NCBI RefSeq assembly: GCF_003226345.1
Contig: NZ_PDOF01000001.1
Span: 682,001 to 746,000 of the forward strand
DNA length: 64,000 nucleotides
Direction of reading: 5' to 3'
DNA from: Alteribacter lacisalsi
GTDB taxonomy: Bacteria; Bacillota; Bacilli; Bacillales; Salisediminibacteriaceae
A model generated the notes under the pieces. The model did not search any database. It was not told where the DNA came from and saw only the letters and a program-made list of their open reading frames with translations. This document shows, in pieces, positions 32,003-40,316 of the stretch. The first letter of the stretch is position 1, and every line of letters begins with the position of its first letter. The position numbers were made by a program, and so were the translations under genes.

Positions 32003-32114
32003 ACATAAAAAAGCTGGAAAAGGCAGGGGAATCCCCTCTGACCTTTCCCAGCTTGTAAGTTAGCTCTATTGTCTACTTATTTCCGCGGGTGTTGTATGGA
32101 GTTATGGTGGAACA
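32003..32114 (-). ncRNA. Orphan ~110-nt transcript (sRNA or attenuator leader)
   Basis: A sigma-A promoter at 32149-32121 (minus) directs transcription from about 32114. A 13-bp hairpin (AAGCTGGGAAAGG / CCTTTTCCAGCTT) enclosing a smaller AGGGG/CCCCT hairpin ends in six T's at about 32008. There is no ATG or ribosome site inside. It could be a free small RNA, or a leader whose terminator controls the 57-residue gene that starts 100 bases further on. It lacks the T-box GGGTGG sequence. Confidence 0.5.
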
Positions 32115-32120
32115 TATATG

Positions 32121-32149
32121 AGTATAACGTGAATGGCAATGTGAATCAA
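32121..32149 (-). promoter_or_regulatory. Sigma-A promoter of the orphan transcript
   Basis: On the minus strand TTGATT (32149-32144), 17 bases, then TATACT (32126-32121). This is a near-consensus promoter with no gene directly after it. Confidence 0.65.
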
Positions 32150-32235
32150 GACAATTAGGGAAAATGAGACGTTTGACGGGGGAAGATAAGGGGAATTCAT
32201 GATGTTATTTTTGGTTATACATGCCTTTCAAAACG

Positions 32236-32262
32236 AAAAGCCCCAGCTTACCGGGGCTTTAA
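32236..32262 (-). terminator. Terminator overlapping the DUF2294 stop codon
   Basis: AAAGCCCC / GGGGCTTT stem; the TAA stop of the DUF2294 gene lies in its loop. Confidence 0.8.
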
Positions 32263-32943
32263 AATCAGAACAATGTAGCTTCTGTCTTTGTCAAAATCCC
32301 AGTCAACAAACCGGTCCACGACACTCGACTCCAGAATCGTTTCAAAAACACTTGTTTCCAGAAGCCGCTTTTCCAATCGCCGTTTTGCCAGGCGCAGCTG
32401 CTCGCTAAAGCCTGAACGGATCATTTCCTTCTCAATTTCCACCAGAATACCGGTCCGTCGGATGATCAGTGTTCTGTCATTCAGGTGAGAGGACGCAATT
32501 TCCTCGGGGGCCTTTTCAGCAATTATACTCAACTGGTTGATCTGCTCGTGAATACGCTCTTTCCCCTCATAATCAGGGAAAGGAACGTCTTCTGCATCCT
32601 TCAGAATGCAGATGATCAGACCGCTCCGGTTATCGATCGACCAGTCATAATACACGCTCTCCACATCGGTTTCAAGCATGATACGGACCTGGGCTTTAAT
32701 ATCGGGGATCAGCTCCTGCATGAGAAGATCCCGGGTTTCTTCAATTTTCATTTTGTTTTTCTGCTTATCCAGAACCCTCTCCATCGGAGCAAGAAAGTCC
32801 CGGAGGTAAATAGTGACGACCGGGTGTTCAATTGACACATAAACAGATTGAGGTCCTTTGCCGAAGTTGTCACGGAACAGGCGGCCTGTATAGCTGGCAA
32901 GTTCAGAGTAGTCCGGTTTCACTTTAGTTTCCACATCACTCAT
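32248..32943 (-). CDS. DUF2294 protein with two tandem domains
   Basis: The 231-residue protein starts with SELASYTGRLFRDNFGKGPQSVYVSI and IYLRDFLAPMERVL, the DUF2294 signature. A second, diverged copy follows from about residue 120 (EQINQLSIIAEKAPEEIASSH, then EKEMIRSGFSEQLRLAKRRLEKRLLETSVFETI). DUF2294 proteins are cytoplasmic, often near carbonate or Na+ transport genes, and have no proven role. The stop codon sits within its own terminator loop. It lies 46 bases downstream of the DUF4190 gene on the same strand. Confidence 0.82.
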   Translation of the reverse strand: MSDVETKVKPDYSELASYTGRLFRDNFGKGPQSVYVSIEHPVVTIYLRDFLAPMERVLDKQKNKMKIEETRDLLMQELIPDIKAQVRIMLETDVESVYYDWSIDNRSGLIICILKDAEDVPFPDYEGKERIHEQINQLSIIAEKAPEEIASSHLNDRTLIIRRTGILVEIEKEMIRSGFSEQLRLAKRRLEKRLLETSVFETILESSVVDRFVDWDFDKDRSYIVLILKPR

Positions 32944-32989
32944 CCTTTTCAGGTTCGTCTAAAGGTATCTTTCCACCAACCGACTGCCA

Positions 32990-33280
32990 TTAAACAAACA
33001 AAACAGCGGATTGATTTGTAAAGAATAAGTAAGCAAGGATCCCGAGTGCGGCTGGAATCACAAGCCCGATCACTCCTGTGATGATACCTGTCATGGCATA
33101 CGTCCGGCCTTTTTCACCGGATGTGCGCATGTCCCTAAGGGCCATCACGCCGACAACGATGGCGGCAATTGCCAGCACGATACTGACAAAGGGGAGTAGA
33201 AACAGAACAATGGATATAAGGCCGAAAATCATCGCGGCGGTGGCTTTGGGATTTGTGGTTTTGGTTTTAGATTCAGTCAT
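32990..33280 (-). CDS. DUF4190 small membrane protein
   Basis: The 96-residue protein has two helices in each half: TAAMIFGLISIVLFLLPFVSIVLAIAAIVVGVMAL, then an RTSGEKGR loop, then YAMTGIITGVIGLVIPAALGILAYLFF. The alternating G-rich helices and the DMRTSGEKGR loop are typical of DUF4190, a membrane family of unknown role. Its start overlaps the end of the upstream VOC-like gene by eight bases (shared ATGACTGA region), so they form one operon. Confidence 0.8.
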   Translation of the reverse strand: MTESKTKTTNPKATAAMIFGLISIVLFLLPFVSIVLAIAAIVVGVMALRDMRTSGEKGRTYAMTGIITGVIGLVIPAALGILAYLFFTNQSAVLFV

Positions 33281-33694
33281 GGAGCACCTCTTTTGAAAGA
33301 TTTTTCTCTGTACAGGTTATTTCAATTGTCTGATTCATTGGGTCACGGACGGGAAAACTCCAGTAGCCGAGCCATTCCGGTTCCGGGAAAAAATGAGGAA
33401 CGTTTGAAGTTTTCGCAGTTTTGACTATCTGCAGAAAAGTCGATGAATCGCATTCCAGCGACCAGCTTACCTGAAATGACTGGCCGCCTTTCCATCCGGG
33501 CTGTGATGAAAACACGGGTTCATATGGGACCACTTTCGAGTGGTAAAAAAAGCGAGCTGGTGATCACCGATTCGAAAAGCAGCCGAGATTTCTTCATCCC
33601 AGATCTGCTCAAGAAGAAGAACGTCACGGTAGAATGCTCTCATGGCGTGCAGATCATGGCAGTGAACATATGTAAAACCAAATCGTTTCGTCAT
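33273..33694 (-). pseudogene. Frameshifted VOC/glyoxalase-family protein
   Basis: ATG 33694 has GGAGGT seven bases upstream. The first frame gives a VOC beta-alpha-beta start (FGFTYVHCHDLHAMRAFYRDVLLLEQIWDE, then HQLAFFTTRK) and goes wrong near 33530. The adjoining frame continues VVPYEPVFSSQPGWKGGQSF and finishes with GYWSFPVRDPMNQTIEITCTEKN, the VOC C-terminal strand, at 33273. One extra base in the AAAGTGG tract would rejoin them into ~140 residues. A glyoxalase-fold enzyme or resistance protein in its intact form. Confidence 0.75.
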
Positions 33695-33741
33695 GTCACA
33701 TACCTCCGTTTCTCTTTCCATTCAGGGAACTGATTCCCTAT

Positions 33742-34122
33742 TTAGGTTAAGGATATTCCAAAATATAAAAAAAGCCCCCTTCCAAAGCCATGCTCTAAAA
33801 AGGGGGGTACTTGCTGCTGTCTTTTTATAACAGCAGCCTTGATTATTTCTCTTTCAGCGTAGCGATAAGGACGACGGTGAGTAGCGGTACCGTCCATGTT
33901 GATGGTGGCACCGAGAGGCAGAACAAAGCTGCTTGTACCTTTGTTCACGCCGAGATCTTCAGTCGTATTCTTCATCGTAATCAAAAGCGTGCCCGCACTG
34001 CTTGCGGAACTGAAAGCGAAAATACCGGCAGGGGCGATCCCTTTAAGAAACCTGATCGGGCTCATGCCGCCGAGCGTTTTGACCGCAAGACCGTATGTGA
34101 TGGCCACATGTACGATACACAT
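33742..34122 (-). pseudogene. Fragment of a dicarboxylate/amino acid:cation symporter (GltP/DctA type)
   Basis: About 78 residues (33890-34122) match the C-terminal core of DAACS transporters: GLAVKTLGGMSPIRFLKG, the serine-rich AFSSASSAGTLLITM loop and SFVLPLGATINMDGTA. Before it there is no upstream continuation, and after NMDGTA the sequence turns unrelated and basic. The remaining ~340 residues of a normal transporter are missing, so it is a remnant. It sits between the VOC remnant and the protease gene. Confidence 0.82.
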
Positions 34123-34459
34123 ATCATGTCTTATTGTAGAGGGATTTTTTCAGGTTGTGAAAAAGAATACATAGCTCCTCTTCAGGGCAGTCCTGGTTCT
34201 TTTACAACGCCGTTATGTTTCCTTTCATCAGGTCCTATACACCCCAGGGTAAAAGGAACTAATTGTCATCATTTTCTAAACGCGGTTACTGTCGAAGAGT
34301 TCCATCCCGAGCCCCTTGCTTAAGAAAAATTTGAGTATTTTTACTTATAATGGAAAATTATTTCGTGATGCGAATATACTATTTTCTTATTTTTCAGACA
34401 ATTTAACGGAGTTATGTGTTAACTTAAAACCATTCGAATACGAAAGGGGTACATAACTC
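34123..34459. other. Intergenic stretch with no clear feature
   Basis: 337 bases between the symporter remnant and the protease. I found no intact gene. The last ~20 bases hold the protease ribosome site (GAAAGGGG). The AT-rich part at 34320-34420 probably contains the protease promoter but no clear -10/-35 pair. Confidence 0.5.
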
Positions 34460-35971
34460 ATGAAACGATCTTTAAAATTGACCGGAATCGCAGCGCTGAC
34501 GGCGATGCTGCTTGTCCCGTCACTCGGTTTTTCTTCACCTGGAGCAGATGCTCCGCAGTTTGGAACAGAAGGGGAAGGGGAGGAAAAACGATTCGTTGTC
34601 ACGTTTAGATCGGACAGCCTGCCTGCCGATGTCGAAGAGATGATTCTTGAAGCAGGAGGAGAAGTTACCTACGAGGTTGATCAAATTGGAGTACTGGAGG
34701 CCTCAACTGAAGAGCCGCTTGACTTTCTGAAAGCGATCACGAGCGAGCGCTCAGTCCTGAGTGTGGCCCCGTCCATGGAAGTGGAACTTGACCTGCCTGA
34801 GTTTGACTTTGAAATCGAAGGATATCTGGGCGGGGACAACCCCGGTGTGCTTGATCCGGCTGAAAGCATTTGGGAATCAGGATGGCAGTGGGACATCGAG
34901 CAGGTGACGCAGAATGGCGCCAGTCACGATGTTCACAGCGGGACTCATGATGTTGTGGTCGGTGTCATTGATACGGGCTTTGACTTTGATCATCCGGATC
35001 TGAGAGACAACATTGTCGGCGGACCAGAAGGCTCAAGAACATTTGTGCCAGGTACTGAAGACAGCTGGGACAACCAGAGCCACGGAACTCACGTGGCAGG
35101 TACCATTGCGGGGAACGGTCGTATGAAAGGTGTAGCACCAGATGTTGGACTGAAATCCTACCGGGTGTTTAACACCGGTGGTGCCCAGCAGATCTGGATT
35201 ACCGATGCGATCATCGCCGCCGCTGATGATGGTGTAGACGTTATTAACATGAGCCTCGGCGGTACGCGGGTAAAAGGCCAGTGGTTCTACACGGACCCGG
35301 CTACAGGTGAGCGGGTGCGCCTTGGCAATAACCAGGCAGCGGATGTGGTTGCCTACAAACGTGCCATCGACTATGCCGTTGAGCGTAACGTTACCGTTGT
35401 TTCCTCTGCTGGGAACTCTGCTCAGGATATGAGCAATCCCCGTCGCGTAGCGGAGTGGATTGAAGGCAATGCCGGCCCTGAGTATGAAGTGCGTGGAGCT
35501 GCCTGGTTTGTTCCTGCATCCATCCCGGGTGTCATAACTGTTTCCGCTATGGGCGGCGGCTTTGATACTGACGACCGTCTGGCGTTTTACTCAAACTACG
35601 GAAACGGTGCAATCGATCTTGGTGCACCGGGGGGAGATCTTGGACCGGAAGGCTATGAGGGTGCCGATGACTTTAAATTCCTCGTTCTGAGCACAGTGCC
35701 GACGTACATGGACGGCCAGTCTGCACGAGGAAAAAATGTATTCGGCGAGAACGGCTACGGCTGGAAAGGCGGTACGTCCATGGCTGCACCACAGGTCAGC
35801 GGTGCAGCAGCTGCCTATATTTCACAGGTGTATGCCGAAACAGGTTCCAAACCGACCCCTCGTCAGGTGCAGAACCGTCTTCAGCAATCTGCTGAGCGCG
35901 TGGATTCACCAGGCTACAGCCGTTACTACGGACACGGGCGTGTGGATGCATATCAGGCACTTACACGATAA
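34460..35971 (+). CDS. Secreted subtilisin-like serine protease (S8 family)
   Basis: The 503-residue protein has a signal peptide (KRSLKLTGIAALTAMLLVPSLGFS) and a propeptide of the I9-inhibitor type (KRFVVTFRSDSLPADVEEMI). The subtilase triad is Asp171 (GVIDTGFDFDHPDL), His208 (SHGTHVAGTIAG) and Ser440 (GGTSMAAPQVSGAA). VINMSLGG and SSAGNSAQ supply the substrate strand and oxyanion Asn. It is an exported alkaline-protease-type enzyme, secreted and self-processed. No accessory C-terminal domain. The GAAAGGGG site precedes the ATG by 11 bases. Confidence 0.93.
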   Translation: MKRSLKLTGIAALTAMLLVPSLGFSSPGADAPQFGTEGEGEEKRFVVTFRSDSLPADVEEMILEAGGEVTYEVDQIGVLEASTEEPLDFLKAITSERSVLSVAPSMEVELDLPEFDFEIEGYLGGDNPGVLDPAESIWESGWQWDIEQVTQNGASHDVHSGTHDVVVGVIDTGFDFDHPDLRDNIVGGPEGSRTFVPGTEDSWDNQSHGTHVAGTIAGNGRMKGVAPDVGLKSYRVFNTGGAQQIWITDAIIAAADDGVDVINMSLGGTRVKGQWFYTDPATGERVRLGNNQAADVVAYKRAIDYAVERNVTVVSSAGNSAQDMSNPRRVAEWIEGNAGPEYEVRGAAWFVPASIPGVITVSAMGGGFDTDDRLAFYSNYGNGAIDLGAPGGDLGPEGYEGADDFKFLVLSTVPTYMDGQSARGKNVFGENGYGWKGGTSMAAPQVSGAAAAYISQVYAETGSKPTPRQVQNRLQQSAERVDSPGYSRYYGHGRVDAYQALTR

Positions 35972-35997
35972 AAAACCGGTAAAATAATGTGCGGCAA

Positions 35998-36042
35998 TGA
36001 GCGCCTATTCCGATTAACCTCGGGATGGGCGCTATTTATATA
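35998..36042 (+). terminator. Terminator of the subtilase gene
   Basis: Imperfect stem AGCGCCTATTCCGA / TCGGGATGGGCGCT with an ATTTATAT tail. Confidence 0.6.
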
Positions 36043-36097
36043 GATAAACCCAAGCCTTTTTAACGGGTATGTCGCAGCTTCCTAAACACCAGCCGTT

Positions 36098-36124
36098 CCA
36101 GATGGACAGGTGATTCATAGAATA
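36098..36124 (+). promoter_or_regulatory. Sigma-K-like promoter of the unknown protein gene
   Basis: CATAGAATA (36116-36124) fits the sigma-K -10 CATAnnnTA. The -35 core at 16 bases spacing is CC rather than AC, so the match is partial. The start codon is 35 bases downstream. Confidence 0.45.
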
Positions 36125-36158
36125 ATGATCAGGCGAAGTAGAAAAGAGGTGATTATTC

Positions 36159-36704
36159 ATGGGTATTTGTCCGCATGGAACAGAAATTTTTCCGGCAAAT
36201 GTCAAAGCTCCTGAAAGTGAACAGTTTGGGGCTGTCCGTTATCGAAATTTCAGCAACGGTCCAGGTGCAGATGTCTTCCTCTCTCAGACAGTCCTCACAC
36301 TTGGCACGGGACCACGGGTAGAGAGGAATATAGTCTGGGCAGAGTCTAACCCGTTTACTTTCTCGTATAACGCAGCGGCAGGGCAGATCATGACCACCGT
36401 TGGAGGCCAGACTCTGATGTTTCCTACGATTGCCAACAGCAATTTTGATGTGATTCAGATGTTTATTCGGAATCGTGCCCCTGCAGGGGGGCAGGTTCTT
36501 GTGACCGGACTTACATTAAATGGAGTTCCGCTTCCGGGAACATTTACAGGTGGAACAGAGGACACACAGTTCGACATCATATGCGATCTTAAAGACGCAG
36601 ACGGAAACTTTACTCTCTCAGGCACAATTTTACTAATAGGCCCGCAATCAACATCACAGGAAGCAAGCCGAGTGGAATTTCTGGTTGCAGATAACTTCCT
36701 TTAG
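36159..36704 (+). CDS. Beta-rich protein of unknown function, possible spore surface protein
   Basis: The 181-residue protein has no signal peptide or membrane segment. It is Gly/Thr/Asn/Phe-rich with alternating beta pattern (TFSYNAAAGQIMTTVGGQTLMFP, VLVTGLTLNGVPLPGTF), like small adhesive or anchoring domains. GAGGTGA lies nine bases before the ATG. A sigma-K-like -10 upstream and a YheC/YheD-type gene 36 bases downstream suggest a spore coat or exosporium role, but no family is recognised and this is inference. Confidence 0.55.
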   Translation: MGICPHGTEIFPANVKAPESEQFGAVRYRNFSNGPGADVFLSQTVLTLGTGPRVERNIVWAESNPFTFSYNAAAGQIMTTVGGQTLMFPTIANSNFDVIQMFIRNRAPAGGQVLVTGLTLNGVPLPGTFTGGTEDTQFDIICDLKDADGNFTLSGTILLIGPQSTSQEASRVEFLVADNFL

Positions 36705-36740
36705 TAATCGGTGTTCAAAAAAAGTCGGAGGGGGGACAAA

Positions 36741-37475
36741 GTGGTAAAAGGGAAACTGAAAAAATACAGGGCAATGAAAAAAAGAAAGGCATTACACCCC
36801 TATCTCCCCCCGACCGGACGACTCGAATATAAACGGTTCTCAAGAATGCTGAACTGTTATAAAGGAGTCGTTCTCAAGCCGACGATCGGAACGGGAGGCG
36901 AGGGTGTGGTTATGGTGACTCGTCTTGGAAATGGGCAATATGAGCTCCACAGCAAGAACAGAAGAGTAACTGTAAAAGGAAAAAAACATGCCTACAGGTA
37001 TTTTAAGACACACCAGAAATTGCCTGGAAAACAGTATCTTGTGCAGAGAAAGATTGACCTGATTACGGTCAAAGGTCGTCCTGTGGATTTTCGTGTTATG
37101 GTGCAGCGACTGCCCGGCGGTCCGTGGACAGTAACAGCTTTGGCGGGGAAACTGGCGGCCCGTGGCTTTGCAATAACCAACATGGCTTCGAAGATTCTTA
37201 CGTTTAAGGAAGCTATTCATTATTCAAATTCAAACCTTAAAGATGAGCAAGGTGACCTCCTTGAAGAGTATTTAAGAAATCTGGCCATCGAAACAGCGAT
37301 AGCACTGGAGGCGGTTTACCTCTCACATCGCCGTTACGGAGTGGATATCGCCATTGATCAATTAGGCCGGCTCTGGATCATTGAAGCAAATCTGTACGGC
37401 AGCCCGGCTATTTTCCATGCCCTTGGCGACACGGAAATGCTTAGCGCCATGGACGCTATGGAAAAGTATCAATAA
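36741..37475 (+). CDS. YheC/YheD-family ATP-grasp spore coat-associated protein
   Basis: The GTG at 36741, with GGAGGGGG six bases upstream, gives 244 residues; an earlier GTG at 36711 is less well placed. The sequence GVVLKPTIGTGGEGVVMVTR is the nucleotide-binding glycine-rich loop, YLVQRKIDLITVKGRPVDFRVMVQR matches the ATP-grasp core, and AIDQLGRLWIIEANLYGSP carries the metal-binding Asn. Bacillus YheC/YheD are spore-coat-associated ATP-grasp proteins of uncertain chemistry. It follows the unknown gene and probably shares its sporulation promoter. Confidence 0.85.
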   Translation: MVKGKLKKYRAMKKRKALHPYLPPTGRLEYKRFSRMLNCYKGVVLKPTIGTGGEGVVMVTRLGNGQYELHSKNRRVTVKGKKHAYRYFKTHQKLPGKQYLVQRKIDLITVKGRPVDFRVMVQRLPGGPWTVTALAGKLAARGFAITNMASKILTFKEAIHYSNSNLKDEQGDLLEEYLRNLAIETAIALEAVYLSHRRYGVDIAIDQLGRLWIIEANLYGSPAIFHALGDTEMLSAMDAMEKYQ

Positions 37476-37486
37476 AGGCATTAGAA

Positions 37487-37518
37487 GCGTCTGATTCGGA
37501 GGGTCAGCGCTTTTTTAC
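37487..37518 (+). terminator. Terminator of the YheC/YheD-like gene
   Basis: AAGCGTCTGA / TCAGCGCTT stem with an eight- to nine-base loop and six T's. Confidence 0.75.
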
Positions 37519-37604
37519 TCTTCTGCCGTTTGTGGACTGGACAGGGAAAATCAAAATGAATTACAGTAGACAGGGAATAATGACACGAAGAAGAGGTGAG
37601 GTCT

Positions 37605-39344
37605 GTGGCACGGAAAAAAGAACCGTTCAAAGTCGCGGCAGTCCAGTTCAATCCAAAACTTAACCGTCGTAATACAAATATACGTGCGCTTATGAAGGTC
37701 GTCAGGGAAGCAGCCGAGGAGGGAGCCAAACTGATCGTCACACCGGAGATGGCGACGACGGGCTATCACTATCTGGACCGCTCGGCAATTGCTCCGTATA
37801 TCGATACGATCCCTGGAATTACCACTGCCCAATTTGCCCAGATTGCAAGAGAGTACGACACGTATATAGTGATCGGCATGGCGGAACACGATCTTGAAAG
37901 CGGTCTGTATTACAATTCTGCAGCCCTTGTCGGTCCTGACGGCTACATCGGAAAGTACCGGAAAATTCACCAGTGGGTGGTGGAAAACTACTGGTCCTGC
38001 TGGGGGGATACGGGGTGTCCGGTTTTTGAAACCGAAATCGGCAATATTGCCATGATCATCTGTCAGGACTCCACATACTTTGAAAGTTCGAGGCTGGCTG
38101 CTGTTAACGGCGCCGATATTCTCTGTTTTCCGACCAACTCGTCCGGTGCATCGATCTCTCTTTTGCAGCACTGGGCGGAAATGAATGGTTTATACGTCTT
38201 AAGCGCAAACCGCTCCAATACAGAAGAAGACTTTCACATGATCGGTCTGAGTGCTGTGTGGAGCCCTTCCGGTAAAAAGCTCGTAGAAGCCCCTTATTCC
38301 TCTGGGGATGACGAGGGTAAAGACGAATCGCGCATCGTTTACGCGGAGGTGGATCCGGTTCATTTTGACAATGAAGCAAAAGAGCGGATGCTTGAGCGGA
38401 GGATGGACAGCTATAAGGATCTCATGCTGTTTCTCGGGCCGTGGGATTACGTCAAAAATACCGTGTCCCGTGACATTTATGCTGCCGCTGTCCAGTACGA
38501 ACCGGTTCTGGGGGACAAAGAAGCCAACCTTAAAAAAATCCGCAGGCTAGTTACTGAAAAAGCCGAAGACGGCGTGCAGCTTATTGTGCTGCCTGAACTC
38601 TCACTCACAGGGCCTGTGGAAACTGTAAAAAAGCAGGGTATTCTTTCTTTTGCAGAGACGGATGACGGCTACACGGCAGGGGAGATGAAGCGGCTTGCCA
38701 AGGAAGTGAAGGCACATATCGTATTCGGCTTTGCAGAGCGTGAAGAACGGCACTTCTATAATGCGGCGGTGCTCGTGAGTCCTGAGGGAGAAGTCATCGG
38801 CAAACACAGAAAAATTCATCTCGATGAATGGGACGAGCCATGGGCAACTCCGGGATCAGGCATTACGGTTACGCCAATTGACGGCTTGGGAAGAATCGGT
38901 ATGATGGTCGGATATGATGCCACTTTTCCGGAAGTAGCCGGAGTGCTCGCTGTCAAACGGGCAGACCTCATCTGTATTCCGGCAAGCTGGAGCGGAGGCT
39001 ACGGAACCGAAGTGGCGGTCAATCAGCGCATGTTCCCTGCACCGTATCCGGACGGTTCACTTACCACGTGGGACGCAGTAGCCAAAGGAGCCCAGGCATA
39101 CACCATTGTGGCGAACTTTACAGGGACGGAAAAAGAGTTTCTGGGCAGAAGTGCTATTTATAATCTGGATCAGAACTACATGAATGACCGGACCGTGATC
39201 GCTTCTGAAAACCGAGAGGAAGTCCTGATGAACCGGTTTAAGACAATGAAAACCGACTGGTGGCTCGATCAGGAAAAACTGATTCTTACACGGAGAACCG
39301 ATTACTATAAACCGCTTGTGACCAGAGTGCCTCCATTTATGTAG
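37605..39344 (+). CDS. Tandem nitrilase-superfamily hydrolase; second domain lacks the catalytic Cys
   Basis: The GTG at 37605 with GGTGAGG upstream gives 579 residues. Domain 1 (about 8-260) has the full Glu-Lys-Cys set: E48 (TPEMATTGY), K120 (GKYRK) and C153 (IICQDSTYFE). Domain 2 (about 291-575) keeps E331 (LPELSLTGP) and K403 (HRKIH), but the nucleophile position in GMMVG436YDATFPE is glycine. Family members hydrolyse amides or nitriles in the cytosol. Only the first domain should be active, so the second may bind ligand or hold the dimer. Substrate unknown. Confidence 0.9.
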   Translation: MARKKEPFKVAAVQFNPKLNRRNTNIRALMKVVREAAEEGAKLIVTPEMATTGYHYLDRSAIAPYIDTIPGITTAQFAQIAREYDTYIVIGMAEHDLESGLYYNSAALVGPDGYIGKYRKIHQWVVENYWSCWGDTGCPVFETEIGNIAMIICQDSTYFESSRLAAVNGADILCFPTNSSGASISLLQHWAEMNGLYVLSANRSNTEEDFHMIGLSAVWSPSGKKLVEAPYSSGDDEGKDESRIVYAEVDPVHFDNEAKERMLERRMDSYKDLMLFLGPWDYVKNTVSRDIYAAAVQYEPVLGDKEANLKKIRRLVTEKAEDGVQLIVLPELSLTGPVETVKKQGILSFAETDDGYTAGEMKRLAKEVKAHIVFGFAEREERHFYNAAVLVSPEGEVIGKHRKIHLDEWDEPWATPGSGITVTPIDGLGRIGMMVGYDATFPEVAGVLAVKRADLICIPASWSGGYGTEVAVNQRMFPAPYPDGSLTTWDAVAKGAQAYTIVANFTGTEKEFLGRSAIYNLDQNYMNDRTVIASENREEVLMNRFKTMKTDWWLDQEKLILTRRTDYYKPLVTRVPPFM

Positions 39345-39641
39345 GGGCAAAACGGACAGCTTCCTGAAAAATAGAGTTGTCTTTTTTTGGCAGACTGAGT
39401 GTGAGAAGGTCAATCAGGTGAAGCAGATTTGGTGGGTTGGGCGGTAAAATGAAAACACAAAGGAAGAGGTGTGGTTATTGCAGGTAAAGGGGAGGGAGTG
39501 GTCTGTAAGAAGACCGAAAAAGGAGCGTTTCTGAAGATATTAGCGTTTATACTAATTAAATGACTAAAAACCCATCAGACATATTCCGTTCGTAACTAGA
39601 CTCTATCAGTGTATATAGCAATCGACAAGGGAGTGATCTTC
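39345..39641. other. Intergenic stretch with no clear feature
   Basis: 297 bases between the nitrilase stop and the Spo0E-like stop. Short possible ORFs here lack ribosome sites or are under 20 codons. I see no strong hairpin. Confidence 0.5.
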
Positions 39642-39794
39642 CTAGTTGTCCTGAGAGTCATCATAAATATTCAGCAGTTCATCAAGAGCCTGGCTGTATT
39701 CGACTGTATCAGGATGGGTGAGGCCTTTTTCACCTGCGGTTTCAATCATGAGCAGGCGCATCGAACAGATTTGGCTTTCTAGTTCCTTTATCAT
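39642..39794 (-). CDS. Spo0E-like aspartyl-phosphate phosphatase (50 aa)
   Basis: This small gene reads MIKELESQICSMRLLMIETA, then GEKGLTHPDTVEYSQALDELLNIYDD. It has the Spo0E family pattern: a first helix ending in a basic/hydrophobic stretch, the loop with GL, and the signature SQxLDxLLNxY (here SQALDELLNIY). Members dephosphorylate Spo0A-phosphate and delay sporulation. The ribosome site AGGAGG is eight bases before the ATG. It is a stand-alone gene, and its presence supports a spore-forming host. Confidence 0.88.
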   Translation of the reverse strand: MIKELESQICSMRLLMIETAGEKGLTHPDTVEYSQALDELLNIYDDSQDN

Positions 39795-39932
39795 ATTTAA
39801 ATCCTCCTAAAATGATTGTTATAACAAATCTATTACGAAAATATACGAATGTAAACCACCTTTGACAAACAAACCCATATATATACAAACGAACTACCAA
39901 TTCGACAAGGCTGTACTGAACTTTTATACAGA

Positions 39933-39962
39933 CAAACGGCCCGCCAATGAAGGCAGGCCGTG
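39933..39962 (-). terminator. Terminator of the small gene at 39967
   Basis: On the minus strand ACGGCCTGCC / GGCGGGCCGT stem followed by TTTGTC. Confidence 0.7.
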
Positions 39963-39966
39963 CTGC

Positions 39967-40155
39967 TTACTTTTCGGTCTGATCCTGAATCCAGTGATCC
40001 ACATGATCAAGATTAAAGGCAAGATTGTCTTTAAAAGGGCGAAGATGAGGAAAGCTTTTTGTCTCAATGAGTTCGGCTATTTCTTTTTTTTCAACCGTCA
40101 ATTCACACTGATACAAGTATGTAAGCAGCTTATCCATTCCATATACGATTCTCAC
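39967..40155 (-). CDS. Small hypothetical protein
   Basis: The GTG at 40155 with AGGGAG nine bases upstream gives 62 residues. A longer frame to 40254 has no site, and an internal ATG at about 40134 would give about 55. The sequence MDKLLTYLYQCELTVEKKEI continues as an acidic alpha/beta protein ending in a run around HLDHVDHWI. I do not recognise it. A terminator follows directly. Confidence 0.5.
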   Translation of the reverse strand: MRIVYGMDKLLTYLYQCELTVEKKEIAELIETKSFPHLRPFKDNLAFNLDHVDHWIQDQTEK

Positions 40156-40316
40156 AGCTCTCAACTCCCTGACATGACCTATACCCTCTGGAGTAAAGCC
40201 AAAACGTCTTTTTCCTGGAAGCAACGAAAGTTCTGTCTGAGATAAACACACCATAACCGGGAGGAATCTGCTAGAATAAGAACATAGATTCGCATCATCA
40301 GAGAGGAGGCGGCGGG

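Noticed and set aside
32003-32114. T-box leader
   Set aside because: The GGGTGG-type antiterminator sequence and specifier loop are absent.
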